This document shows, piece after piece, positions 1 to 7,689 of a DNA stretch of 64,000 nt; position 1 is the first letter of the stretch, and the number at the start of each line of letters is the position of its first letter. The stretch comes from Bdellovibrionales bacterium (GTDB lineage Bacteria; Bdellovibrionota; Bdellovibrionia; Bdellovibrionales; UBA1609): NCBI GenBank assembly GCA_019637855.1, contig JAHBUX010000009.1, positions 62,001 through 126,000 of the forward strand, in the 5' to 3' direction. The position numbers and the translations under genes were made by a program. The notes below the pieces were generated by a model. That model saw only the letters and a program-made list of their open reading frames with translations, did no database searches and was not told the origin of the DNA.

Positions 1-38
1 GGGTTAACTTAGCCGCATTTAACGGCTGAGACAACCGT

Positions 39-341
39 CTATTGGCACTCGAGATTTACGCAAGCCAAAGCCAAGTCGTCGGCCACGTCTTGCGGGATAT
101 TGCCGCGCTGAGCGATGTACTGATCGATCATCTTTTCACCGCAAGTGAGGCGTGCATTCTCTTTGGCTGACAGTGCGCTTGAGCCACGACCGATTGCGGT
201 GCCGTAACCAGTGACGATCTTGCAGGTGAAGGTGCGCGCCGGTTCACGCTCGCTCGCCGGTGCACGGCTCGGCATGGCCGAAACTTCGGTAGCAATCAGG
301 GTCAGGATCGCAACAGAGAAAAGAATCGATAAGGCACGCAT
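39..341 (-). CDS. Small secreted protein, unknown function
   Basis: The product is 100 residues. Residues 1-22 form a clear Sec signal peptide: a basic start, a hydrophobic core and a VSA cleavage site. The mature part is short and polar, with Cys residues in FTCKIV, RLTCGEK and at the C-terminus (ACVNLECQ), which suggests disulfide bonding outside the cytoplasm. An AAGGAG ribosome-binding site lies about 7 bases before the ATG. I do not recognise a family. It is a single gene, and the region upstream (342-532) shows no other gene. Confidence 0.7.
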   Translation of the reverse strand: MRALSILFSVAILTLIATEVSAMPSRAPASEREPARTFTCKIVTGYGTAIGRGSSALSAKENARLTCGEKMIDQYIAQRGNIPQDVADDLALACVNLECQ

Positions 342-532
342 GTGAAAACTCCTTGTGCCTTACCATAGAGCAAGGAAGGTTCCAGGCTCCCGTTTGGGGT
401 ATAGATCTAAGTATATGAAATTAGTAACTTTTTAAGTACGCCTGAGGCGGGTCGGAAGAGACGGAGTGAGCTAAGTGCCATTGAGGCGCAATCCGGCTCA
501 GCGACTGTCTAAATGTTCGCCATCCCCGTCCG

Positions 533-596
533 GGAAAAGGTAGGGCCTAACATTTCCGGCAATGTATTGCCGGAAATGTTAGGCCCTACCTTTTCC
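533..596 (-). terminator. 64-bp near-perfect palindrome after greB, likely terminator
   Basis: Bases 533-563 and 566-596 are perfect reverse complements (31-bp arms) separated by the two bases gt. The structure starts 6 bases after the greB stop codon on the minus strand, and the far arm ends in TTTTCC in that direction, so it can act as the greB terminator. The arms are much longer than a normal rho-independent stem, so it may also be a mobile or REP-like palindrome. The rest of 342-602 holds no recognisable gene. Confidence 0.6.
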
Positions 597-602
597 GTGG
601 GT

Positions 603-1079
603 TTATTTGAATCTGACGTCCGTGATTTCGGCGTAAAGGGGGCCGGAGGGGCGATGGACTTCGATCTCATCGCCTTTACGCTTGCCTAGCAGGGCTTTGG
701 CGACAGGAGATTTCCAGGAGATGCGGTTGCGGGCTGGGTCGATCTCGTCTTCACCGACGATTTGAATGGTTTTGCTGGCGCCATCTTCGTCTTCGTAAGT
801 CACCGTGGCGCCGAAGACGATCTTGTCGCCGGTCACAGTGGCGGGGTCCACCACCTGCGCTTTTTCAATGCGATCGCGCAGGAACTTTAAACGTTTGTCG
901 ATCTCGCGCAGACGACGTTTGCCGTAAATGTAATCGCCGTTTTCACTGCGATCGCCATTGCCTGCGGCCCAAGCCACAGTCTCTACCAGCTTGGGGCGCT
1001 CGTCGTGAAATAGCGCCAGAAATTCCTCTTGCAACTTCTTAAAACCTTCGGGAGTTATGTAGTTTATCGCATCCGCCAT
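603..1079 (-). CDS. greB: Transcription elongation factor GreB
   Basis: Binds the RNA polymerase secondary channel and stimulates transcript cleavage to rescue backtracked complexes in the cytoplasm. At 158 residues it has the usual GreB length. The N-terminal coiled coil (about 1-75) carries the GreB signature GDRSENGDYIYGKRRLREID, with the acidic tip residues, and the C-terminal FKBP-like domain follows (about 80-158, ending AEITDVRF). GreB is preferred over GreA because of the DYIYGK motif. The ATG start lies only 28 bp from the start of the divergent gene at 1108, so the two promoters must overlap the coding regions. The gene ends at a long palindrome. Confidence 0.92.
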   Translation of the reverse strand: MADAINYITPEGFKKLQEEFLALFHDERPKLVETVAWAAGNGDRSENGDYIYGKRRLREIDKRLKFLRDRIEKAQVVDPATVTGDKIVFGATVTYEDEDGASKTIQIVGEDEIDPARNRISWKSPVAKALLGKRKGDEIEVHRPSGPLYAEITDVRFK

Positions 1080-1107
1080 AAACCGACGTTACATTGAGGA
1101 AACCGCT

Positions 1108-1728
1108 TTGGCCACTGCTCACGCAACTCTCAATCCCATTCTGCGTAAATGGCTACGTGAGAGCTTAGCCGCAGAAACGGTGGATTTGGATTGCCTCGGC
1201 TGCCGCAAGCCGAACAAGTGCTGCGACTTTCAACCATTTGTGGCCAACTTCCTTCTGGGCGCGATCCTCGAGCGCGGCGGGGAGATTCCTGTTTCCACGA
1301 ACATAATATTTCAGCCGCTAGGGCTGATACCGTCGGGCGAATTTCGTGCTCGTCACGCCGCTCGCGAAGAAGGACGGCTAGGGCAAGAGCCGCTCTTGCG
1401 CTGTTCGTTTCTAAGCGTGGAGGGTCGTTGCACAATCTGGCAAGAAAGGCCAGGGGAGTGCAGCACCTACCTGTGTACGCCACCCACCGCGAGTCGCATG
1501 GCTCGTTCCGAGGAAGCGTTTGCTTTAGAAACCGCGGTCAGCCAAATGGCTTTGGCCTATTTGGGGTTTTCGTCCGACCAGATCGCCGGGCAAATTGACT
1601 TTCTGAATGCGCCCGAGCATGGATGGGGGCCGTGTCCTTCGCAAGACGAGATGTTTGCTTTGTACCGCAGAGCCTGGAATTGGGCTAGGGAGCTCTCAAG
1701 CGATGAGGTGCGCGCATGGCTGGAGTGA
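1108..1728 (+). CDS. YkgJ-family cysteine-cluster protein
   Basis: The product is 206 residues with the Cys pattern of the YkgJ / putative metal-cluster family: C29-x2-C32-x5-CC (38-39) near the N-terminus, then LRC, GRCTIW and ECSTYLC around residues 99-123. These clustered Cys are thought to bind zinc or an iron-sulfur cluster; the molecular role of the family is not established. The start is a TTG preceded by GAGGA (1096-1100). It is followed after 8 bases by sufE, so a link to Fe-S metabolism is a reasonable inference from context. Confidence 0.75.
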   Translation: MATAHATLNPILRKWLRESLAAETVDLDCLGCRKPNKCCDFQPFVANFLLGAILERGGEIPVSTNIIFQPLGLIPSGEFRARHAAREEGRLGQEPLLRCSFLSVEGRCTIWQERPGECSTYLCTPPTASRMARSEEAFALETAVSQMALAYLGFSSDQIAGQIDFLNAPEHGWGPCPSQDEMFALYRRAWNWARELSSDEVRAWLE

Positions 1729-1736
1729 AATAGACG

Positions 1737-2174
1737 ATGAGTGTAGTGAACCGACAAAAAGAGATCGTAGCCGAGTTTCAGTCGCTGAGTGACTGGGAAG
1801 AGCGCTACAAAAAGCTCATCGAACTGGGCAAAGCCTTGCCCGATCTACCGGAAGGTAAGAAGAGCGAAGAGTTCAAGGTCAAAGGCTGCCAGTCGCAGGT
1901 GTGGATGCATGCGCGACTCGACGGTGAGCGTGTGATTTTTGAAGCCGACAGCGATGCGCTTTTAGTGCGCGGTTTGGTGGCGCTTTTGCTGCGGGTTTAT
2001 TCCGGTGCTACGCCGGCTGACATTTTGCACACGCCGCCTGATTTTGTGAAAGAGATCGGTCTTGAGAGCAAGCTGTCTCCTAGTCGCGCTAATGGATTGT
2101 TTTCGATGATTAAGCAGATGAAATTTTACGCTATGGCATTTCAGGCTATGCAGAGCCAGGGAGAGGGTCGGTAG
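1737..2174 (+). CDS. sufE: SufE-like sulfur acceptor protein
   Basis: SufE accepts persulfide sulfur from the cysteine desulfurase SufS and passes it to the Fe-S cluster scaffold. The 145-residue product has the SufE fold pattern: an N-terminal helix region, LPEGKKSEEFKVKGCQSQVW with the acceptor Cys at residue 51 (the position used in E. coli SufE), then a basic C-terminal helical part. No sufS or sufBCD is seen nearby. It follows the YkgJ-like gene by 8 bases and is probably cotranscribed with it. Confidence 0.9.
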   Translation: MSVVNRQKEIVAEFQSLSDWEERYKKLIELGKALPDLPEGKKSEEFKVKGCQSQVWMHARLDGERVIFEADSDALLVRGLVALLLRVYSGATPADILHTPPDFVKEIGLESKLSPSRANGLFSMIKQMKFYAMAFQAMQSQGEGR

Positions 2175-2213
2175 CGGTTTTTCGGGTTGTTTGTGTGCGG
2201 GGGCGCCGAGTGC

Positions 2214-2238
2214 GTCGCACCCGCAACACGGGTGCGAC
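2214..2238. terminator. Convergent hairpin between sufE and yebC
   Basis: Perfect 10-bp arms (gtcgcacccg at 2214-2223 and cgggtgcgac at 2229-2238) around a 5-base loop, in the gap between the convergent sufE and yebC genes; it touches the yebC stop codon. There is no clear T-tract on either side, so it may be a bidirectional, factor-assisted terminator. Confidence 0.45.
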
Positions 2239-2942
2239 TAGAGTGTTGCGTGCACTCTGTGTGAATCGTCGTTGTCTTCCAGTTCTTCCAAAAGCTCGAA
2301 CACTTCTTTTTTTTGCTCTTCCGAGATCTGCGTTTTCTCTTTCGCCTTATATGACAGTTCTGCCACCGAAACTTCCCAGCCGCGGCTTTGCAAAGCCGAG
2401 CGAATGGAGTCTAAGTCACTAGGCGAGCCATAGAAAGAATAAGATCCCTCGTCTTCGTTGTGCTCGACTTCGTTGGCGCCCGCTTCAATTGCCTCTTCTT
2501 CCGGGTCACCGATGCTGGATTTTTTGCCGGTGATCAAGCAGACGCGCTCGAACATCCAAGCCACCGCGCCGCTTTCGCCCATATTGCCGCCGTTGGCCTT
2601 AAAGATGTTGCGCATTTGCGAAACGGTGCGCGTGCGATTGTCGGTTTGGCACTCGACGATAATGCCGACACCGTGCGGGCCGTAGCCTTCGTAAGAGATC
2701 TCTTCAATCACGCTGCCATCGTCGAGTTGGCCGGTGCCTTTTTTGATGGCGCGTTCGATGGTGTCCTTCGGGCACGACACTTCACGAGCGGCTTCGATCG
2801 CTAACTTCAAGCGAGAATTGCCTTCGGGATCGCCGCCGCCAAGTTTTGCGGCCACAGAAATTTCACGCGCGACTTTGGTGAAAATCGCACCCTTTTTCGC
2901 CGCAGCTTCCAATTTGCCCGCTTTTTTCCAGCCTTTACCCAT
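2238..2942 (-). CDS. yebC: YebC/PmpR/TACO1-family protein
   Basis: A cytoplasmic protein of the YebC family, described as transcriptional regulators and, more recently, as factors that help ribosomes through proline-rich stretches. The product from the chosen start is 234 residues, the family length. It begins MGKGWKKAGKLEAAAKKG and contains FTKVAREISVAAKLGGGDPEGN and the IKKGTG, YEGYGPHGV and RNIFKANGGNMGESGAVAW signatures. A reading frame extends 32 codons upstream, but the family N-terminus fixes the start at 2942. Only 27 bp separate this start from the divergent DUF455 gene. Confidence 0.93.
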   Translation of the reverse strand: MGKGWKKAGKLEAAAKKGAIFTKVAREISVAAKLGGGDPEGNSRLKLAIEAAREVSCPKDTIERAIKKGTGQLDDGSVIEEISYEGYGPHGVGIIVECQTDNRTRTVSQMRNIFKANGGNMGESGAVAWMFERVCLITGKKSSIGDPEEEAIEAGANEVEHNEDEGSYSFYGSPSDLDSIRSALQSRGWEVSVAELSYKAKEKTQISEEQKKEVFELLEELEDNDDSHRVHATL

Positions 2943-2969
2943 GTTGACCTGCCTGATATGTAAAATCTG

Positions 2970-3821
2970 ATGATTGCCCCTGAGAGTACGAAAACGCAAG
3001 TCCTTGTCGAGCCCTGCGTACGCCTTAAGCTGAAGCACGTAGACTCATGCCTCGAGGAGCTTTTAAGGGGCCGCACTCTCCAGATTCCGTTCGCGCCTGG
3101 ACGCGATGTGCAAATACTGCCTATTCGCGAACTGCCGCCGAAGAAGGGGTTAGCCAGTCGCGAAGGCCAAGCTCGTCTGCTGCACGATCTGGCTTCCATC
3201 GAACTGCAGGCTATGGAGCTTGGCTTACGAACGTTAAGCGAGTTCCCGAATGCACCGCCCGCCTTCCGCCAACAACTGGCAGAAGTCACTGCGGAAGAGA
3301 GCCGCCATCTACGCCTCTGCCTAGAGGGATTAGATGCGCTGGAATACCCGTGGGGAAGCTTTCCTGCACACATCGGGTTGTGGCAATCGGTGGCCGCGGA
3401 GGATTCGCTGATCGATCGCGTGTTGATCGTGCATCGCTATTTAGAGGGTTCAGGTCTAGATGCGTCGGATACCCTCTTACGCCGTCTCGCCGGGGTACGG
3501 GGAGCCAATGCGGCCATGCGCGCCGTGGAAGTGATTCGGCGTGAAGAGGTGAAGCACGTGCAGTTCGGCAGTCGTTGGTACCACCAGATGGTGCGTGATG
3601 AGGGGCTAGATGCCGCAGACGACTTTGCTCCGCGCTTGGATCGGTTGTTTCATCGCATTCCCAGACGACTAGAGCCGATTCAAAAGGATCTTCGTCAAAG
3701 CGCGGGGTTCACTGATCATGAAGTGGAAGCTTTAGAGGCGTTTCGGCAGCGGTGGCTGCGCAAGGAAGCCCCAATTCATGCGCATGCAGATCAGGCGGCG
3801 CAACGGCGATCGCCTACTTAA
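2970..3821 (+). CDS. DUF455 ferritin-like protein
   Basis: The product is 283 residues and matches the DUF455 family of ferritin-like, probably diiron-binding helical proteins. Metal-ligand motifs are visible in order: ASIELQAMEL, AEESRHLRL, RYLEGSGLDA and RREEVKHVQFG, the E...ExxH / E...ExxH arrangement of a four-helix bundle. In some bacteria relatives act with tRNA-modifying or oxygenase enzymes; the substrate here is unknown. The first 60 residues are variable. The end overlaps the convergent gene at 3814 by 8 bases. Confidence 0.82.
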   Translation: MIAPESTKTQVLVEPCVRLKLKHVDSCLEELLRGRTLQIPFAPGRDVQILPIRELPPKKGLASREGQARLLHDLASIELQAMELGLRTLSEFPNAPPAFRQQLAEVTAEESRHLRLCLEGLDALEYPWGSFPAHIGLWQSVAAEDSLIDRVLIVHRYLEGSGLDASDTLLRRLAGVRGANAAMRAVEVIRREEVKHVQFGSRWYHQMVRDEGLDAADDFAPRLDRLFHRIPRRLEPIQKDLRQSAGFTDHEVEALEAFRQRWLRKEAPIHAHADQAAQRRSPT

Positions 3822-5445
3822 GTCGATCGCGGCCGAAGATGGCGTAGATTTCCACACTCTCATAGGAGACCTCATGCCCTTGCTCCTGCACTTCACGTTG
3901 GATCATCTGCACCGCGATCGGAAAGATCTCTTTCATAATCCGCTTTTCATCCGGACTCAGACGCTTACGATCGCTCAAGATCAAAAAGACTTTTCGCACC
4001 GGTCCGGCTTGCGGAATGTAGATCTGCAGATTCAGATCATTGGAGCGTTGAATGCCTAAGCGCTGAATGATCAAGGGACGCAGGCGCTTCTCAATGCTTT
4101 CGGCATGCGTGAGCAGTTGGGACGAGTCGCCTGAGCTTGCGCTCTCTGACTTGATCACGGCCATACGGAAGTAGGGCCGTGGCATTAACGAGGCTAGCTT
4201 GCGCAACAAGAACAGCTGATCGCGCAGATTGATCGGGCGTAACGGAATAATAATTCCGTCGTCGCCGCTGAAACGCACTTGCGCCTGTCCACTAAAGTAA
4301 GCTTGTACGGCGCCTTCGACCATGGCCTTACGTTCATTGAAGTGCAATGTGACCTCGCGCTCAAACTTGCGCGTCAGGGCGATGGCCTCATCCACGTCTT
4401 GTGCCAAAATCAGAGCATGTGCAGTCGCTTTGAGATTCTCGGCGCCCAGGCCGACGAAGTCGATCGACATCGCACCAAAAGGCGCTTCGTACACCGTAAG
4501 TAGTTCGCGCCGCGGGATTAAGAGGCTGGGTGAAAAACCATCCACCAGGCGAACGTATTCCGCAATGCGCGCCACCGTGTTCTTGTGGGCAGGAGCATTG
4601 GGAAAGATCATTTTCAGGTCTTTGAGCAAAGCCTCGTTGCTCTCGGCTTTGCGAGCGGCAGCAAAAATATCTAGCTGTAGGCCTGTGCCGTCGGCAAGGT
4701 TTTCGAGCAGATCGGTCCCCCGCAACTCCTGTACAAGCTCCGCATGCAGAGTCTTTACGCGCTCAAGACTCGCCTTCAGGTTTTCCTGCACCTTCTTGTC
4801 CCAGAAATAGGCAAAGGCTTTGCCCTGACCGTGCTTCGCCGCAAAGCGGGCCGCGATATTGGCCTGCGATTCACTGGTCCCAAGGCCCATAAAAAACCAG
4901 TTCTGTTGCAAGTCTTCTTCTCGCAAGATGGTTTGCAGAATTGGGCTACTATAAAAACGCGCCTGCGCTGTCGCAAACGCCTCTTCAAGGCGCGTGTAGT
5001 CCGCAATGGTCGGAGTTAGGATCAGAGTTAAGCGGATGCCTTTGAAGTCGTGATAGGGCAGTAGCGCGAGGTTAATCCGATGTCGGTTCAACTCTTCCAG
5101 CAGAAGCTCTTTGTGATAGTTGGTGAGAGCGGTGACGAAGTCGCGATTGTTGAGGATCTCGTGATTTAAGCGCTTGGTCCATGCGTTCTCAATTGTCACT
5201 TGCAAGCCGGGCTTACGCGAATGCAAGGCATGATTGATCCACTTCTGATTCTGCTGTTCATCGGCAAAGATTTTTTGCGAATATTCGCGGATAAACCATT
5301 GCCGCAGGTCCTGGCGCTCACTGCGGCTGGCAAGATCGGCCTCGCACGAACCAAAGGAGTGCTGGCGCTCACCGGTGTGAGCCAGAGCGTTTGGCCAGGC
5401 CAAAGCGAGGATGAGCATTGAAGCTAGGTGGATCAGTTGTTTCAT
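3814..5445 (-). CDS. Large secreted protein of unknown function
   Basis: The product is 543 residues. Residues 1-22 are a Sec signal peptide (hydrophobic core, cleavage near NALA-HT). The mature protein is rich in Lys, Glu and Leu and looks mainly helical, with one Cys near the N-terminus (FGSCEAD). The last 200 residues alternate beta-like and helical segments. No catalytic motif or known family is recognised. The gene is monocistronic, 350 bp upstream of nothing obvious except repeat copy 1, and overlaps the DUF455 gene tail to tail. Confidence 0.75.
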   Translation of the reverse strand: MKQLIHLASMLILALAWPNALAHTGERQHSFGSCEADLASRSERQDLRQWFIREYSQKIFADEQQNQKWINHALHSRKPGLQVTIENAWTKRLNHEILNNRDFVTALTNYHKELLLEELNRHRINLALLPYHDFKGIRLTLILTPTIADYTRLEEAFATAQARFYSSPILQTILREEDLQQNWFFMGLGTSESQANIAARFAAKHGQGKAFAYFWDKKVQENLKASLERVKTLHAELVQELRGTDLLENLADGTGLQLDIFAAARKAESNEALLKDLKMIFPNAPAHKNTVARIAEYVRLVDGFSPSLLIPRRELLTVYEAPFGAMSIDFVGLGAENLKATAHALILAQDVDEAIALTRKFEREVTLHFNERKAMVEGAVQAYFSGQAQVRFSGDDGIIIPLRPINLRDQLFLLRKLASLMPRPYFRMAVIKSESASSGDSSQLLTHAESIEKRLRPLIIQRLGIQRSNDLNLQIYIPQAGPVRKVFLILSDRKRLSPDEKRIMKEIFPIAVQMIQREVQEQGHEVSYESVEIYAIFGRDRLK

Positions 5446-5603
5446 TGTAGTTGGGCTTTAGATTGCAAACCTACAGCCAGTCCAAGCACTTAGGCAACCA
5501 ACTGAATGTTTTTAAAGACGGCTTTAGCGGTGGTTCTGTGAAACATTTTCGGACCTGACTAGAAGTCGTCGTGTTTCTTAAGGGAGGTATACCCCTACAC
5601 ATT

Positions 5604-5794
5604 AAGAGCTGGCCTACTTGCCTGTGGTTTTGTCTTCGATATATCGAGAGGGAAACTAGGCTGCCGGAGGCAATATTGTCCGAGAGTTTCGGACGAAAAG
5701 GTGAAGGCCCTTGCTAAGGCCCATAAAAAACTTTGGAATCGACGTCCGGTTGGCGGACATGCATCCGCCAACCACACAGTGGTCAGCCAGATCT
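5604..5794. repeat. 191-bp dispersed repeat, copy 1
   Basis: Bases 5604-5794 match 57656-57846 at 189 of 191 positions, in the same orientation, with no indel. Just inside, the two ends are imperfect terminal inverted repeats (AGAGCTGGCCTAC against AGATCTGGCTGAC, 10 of 13). Internal hairpins include gtccga/tcggac (6 bp), ggttggcgga/tccgccaacc (10 bp) and the self-complementary tcgatatatcga. The right end runs into the stop codon of the pseudouridine synthase gene. The rest of the 347-bp gap 5446-5792 holds no gene I can support. Confidence 0.85.
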
Positions 5795-6512
5795 AGAACT
5801 CTTCCCCTTTGCGCAGCGTCCGCCACTTGCCTTCAGGCAGTTTACTTAAAGTGACCTTTCCAATGCGGACACGCTTAAGGCCGATCACCTTCAGGCCCAC
5901 GGCCTCGCACATCTTGCGAATTTGGCGCTTCATGCCTTCTTTGAGAATGAAGCGCAGCTGGTCTTCATTGATCCATTCAACTTGCGCGGGACGAAGCTTG
6001 CGACCTTCGATCACCAAAGAGCCATCGCATAGGCGCTTTAAACCCGCATCGCTTAAGCGGCCGATCACGCGGACGATGTACTCCTTCTCAACATCAGAGT
6101 TTTCGCCGATCAGCCTCTTGGCCACAACTCCGTCTTGAGTCATCACCAGTAAGCCTTGTGAGTCGATATCCAAACGCCCGGCCGGAGCCAAGCCATGCAA
6201 AAACTTAGCGTGATAAGGCCGCGGATCACTCGGGTCCTGATTGGCGCGAGTGACCAAATCCACAGCGCCACGATAGCCGTCTTCCGGCTGCGATGAAACA
6301 TAACCTTTTGGTTTATTAATTAGAATCGTGACTTTCTCATCGAGCGTCTTTTGTCCGCGACCAACCACTTCGATTTTCACCGAAGGAAGAACTTTGGTGC
6401 CGAGCTGATTCACCACTTGGCCATCAACCTTAACCAATCCTTTGGCGATCAGATCATCGGCCTCGCGGCGCGAGCACAGCCCGCGTTCCGACATCAATTT
6501 GCTTAAACGCAC
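5793..6512 (-). CDS. RsuA/RluF-family rRNA pseudouridine synthase
   Basis: Isomerises uridine to pseudouridine in rRNA, probably 23S, in the cytoplasm. The product from the chosen start is 239 residues: an N-terminal S4 RNA-binding domain (VRLSKLMSERGLCSRREADDLI) and a synthase domain with the catalytic motif APAGRLDIDSQGLL (Asp in RLD) and GMKRQIRKMCEAVG. It is most like RluF/RluB; the exact target base cannot be read from sequence. The GTG at 6512 is chosen because GAGGA lies 5 bases before it and it matches the family start; a longer frame to 6539 lacks a ribosome-binding site. It lies 7 bases after the pterin synthase-like gene. Confidence 0.88.
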   Translation of the reverse strand: MRLSKLMSERGLCSRREADDLIAKGLVKVDGQVVNQLGTKVLPSVKIEVVGRGQKTLDEKVTILINKPKGYVSSQPEDGYRGAVDLVTRANQDPSDPRPYHAKFLHGLAPAGRLDIDSQGLLVMTQDGVVAKRLIGENSDVEKEYIVRVIGRLSDAGLKRLCDGSLVIEGRKLRPAQVEWINEDQLRFILKEGMKRQIRKMCEAVGLKVIGLKRVRIGKVTLSKLPEGKWRTLRKGEEF

Positions 6513-6519
6513 CAGATCC

Positions 6520-6864
6520 TCAGACAAAGCGAGCCTCACTCAGTGAACTAACAAAGCGATTTTTACGCGTCTCTTGCAAAGCCACGCCGACAATAGCCAA
6601 TCCCACGGTTGAGTTTCGCAAGCGGCGATGAATCCATTCGACCAGCACTTCACCCGTGGCGGGGTCAAGTTCGCCGCCCAATTCGTGGCCGTGCAGGCGT
6701 TTAAGGACCAGTGACTCCACCGCTTCGTCGACGGCCGAAGCGGAATGGTTTTCAAAACTCACTTCCAACGCATACTCATGCCCGTGCGTGCGCTCGCGAT
6801 GTAAACCTACGTGTAGAGCATGTACCGACTTAAACGAATAGCGGCGGGTTGTGGTCACGGTCAT
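6520..6864 (-). CDS. Divergent 6-pyruvoyl-tetrahydropterin synthase-like protein
   Basis: The product is 114 residues and belongs to the PTPS/QueD fold family (tunnelling-fold pterin enzymes). The zinc-ligand histidines appear in SVHALHVG and THGHEYALEV, and a late ETRKNRF matches the conserved Glu-Thr substrate site. The usual catalytic Cys a few residues before HGH is absent, unlike in its upstream neighbour. The ATG at 6864 overlaps the neighbour's stop as ATGA, so translation is probably coupled. It may be an altered-activity paralogue or a partner subunit. Confidence 0.72.
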   Translation of the reverse strand: MTVTTTRRYSFKSVHALHVGLHRERTHGHEYALEVSFENHSASAVDEAVESLVLKRLHGHELGGELDPATGEVLVEWIHRRLRNSTVGLAIVGVALQETRKNRFVSSLSEARFV

Positions 6865-7265
6865 GGCCACACATCCACCCAAAGGTCCTCATATTCATAC
6901 AGACGTAGTTTCGCCAGCTTTACCGGCGCATGAACCTCGGCGCGCACGCGCTCAAACAGATAGGCGGCCAGAAGTTCCGTGGTGGGGACTTTGTCCTTGA
7001 ACTCGGCGATTTCCAAATTCAAATGCTTGCCTTGTAGGGGAGCGACCACTTTATCCAAGGCCGCATCCACATCGATCAGATTTAAGATCATGCCGGTGAC
7101 TGGATCCACCGGGCCTTCCAGATAGACTTCCATCTCATAGTTATGGCCGTGCCCGTGCGGCGTGAAGCAAGCGCCGAAAACCGAAGCGTTCTTCTCTGTG
7201 CTCCAGTCTTTAACGTCGTATTTGTGCAAGCATTGAAAGGCTTTGCGGCGGGCCAGTCGGGTCAT
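6861..7265 (-). CDS. 6-pyruvoyl-tetrahydropterin synthase / QueD family
   Basis: The 134-residue product carries the full PTPS signature: the catalytic Cys and zinc site in FGACFTPHGHGHNYEMEVYL, then GMILNLIDVDAALD, KHLNLE, VPTTELLAAYLF and LYEYEDLWV. It resembles the eukaryote-type PTPS as much as bacterial QueD. The reaction is either 7,8-dihydroneopterin triphosphate to 6-pyruvoyl-tetrahydropterin or to 6-carboxy-tetrahydropterin (queuosine pathway); no queC, queE or queF is in the window to decide. It is first in a three-gene operon with its divergent paralogue and the pseudouridine synthase. Confidence 0.85.
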   Translation of the reverse strand: MTRLARRKAFQCLHKYDVKDWSTEKNASVFGACFTPHGHGHNYEMEVYLEGPVDPVTGMILNLIDVDAALDKVVAPLQGKHLNLEIAEFKDKVPTTELLAAYLFERVRAEVHAPVKLAKLRLYEYEDLWVDVWP

Positions 7266-7323
7266 AGGGCGTGGAAACTAACAAAGGCGCCGCTAAAACT
7301 CAAGAAGGGGGCTAAAAAGACGA

Positions 7324-7348
7324 AAGGAGATGTATGCAACATCTCCTT
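7324..7348 (-). terminator. Terminator after small Cys-rich gene
   Basis: Perfect 10-bp arms, aaggagatgt (7324-7333) and acatctcctt (7339-7348), around a 5-base loop. On the minus strand it is followed by a T-rich run (ctttcgtcttttt), 60 bases after the stop of the gene at 7408. On the plus strand it is followed by cttttc, so it could work both ways. Confidence 0.7.
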
Positions 7349-7407
7349 CTTTTCACCCTCAAGACGTTCGCACTGTCTCTGGTGATCTTTATGGTGCTAA
7401 TGGCGGG

Positions 7408-7617
7408 TTAGGCGGCCTTTTTCATCATGTACGCCTGGTATTTCTTATCGAAATCCGTGGGGCGCACGCCTTTTTTGCTGATCAGACCTTCTTTGAACCA
7501 CATGTAATGTTCGGGACAAAAGTTCAACTTGTCGGCCTTTTTACCGCATTTTTCCACGCAGCAAACCGCCGCAGCCAGATTGATTACGTTGTCGCCGCCA
7601 GCTTCTTTCTTACCCAT
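7408..7617 (-). CDS. Small Cys-containing protein, possible zinc-binder
   Basis: The product is 69 residues with CCVEKCGKKADKLNFCPEHY, a C...C...CxxH arrangement that could bind one zinc ion, followed by a basic and aromatic tail ending KKAA. There is no signal peptide. AGGAG lies 7 bases before the ATG, and a terminator follows, so the short gene is well supported. The function is unknown; a nucleic-acid or protein-binding zinc knuckle is only a guess. Confidence 0.7.
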   Translation of the reverse strand: MGKKEAGGDNVINLAAAVCCVEKCGKKADKLNFCPEHYMWFKEGLISKKGVRPTDFDKKYQAYMMKKAA

Positions 7618-7689
7618 CGTATGACTCCTAAAAGAGAGAGATACTGTCTCTTCGGCCGGCTGGACCGAGACCTTTAGAGGGGCTAGACC

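Noticed and set aside
5595-5777. 60- and 70-codon frames inside both repeat copies (also 57644-57856)
   Set aside because: Both frames follow the shared repeat sequence, with hairpins across them and no ribosome-binding site; more likely structured non-coding DNA.
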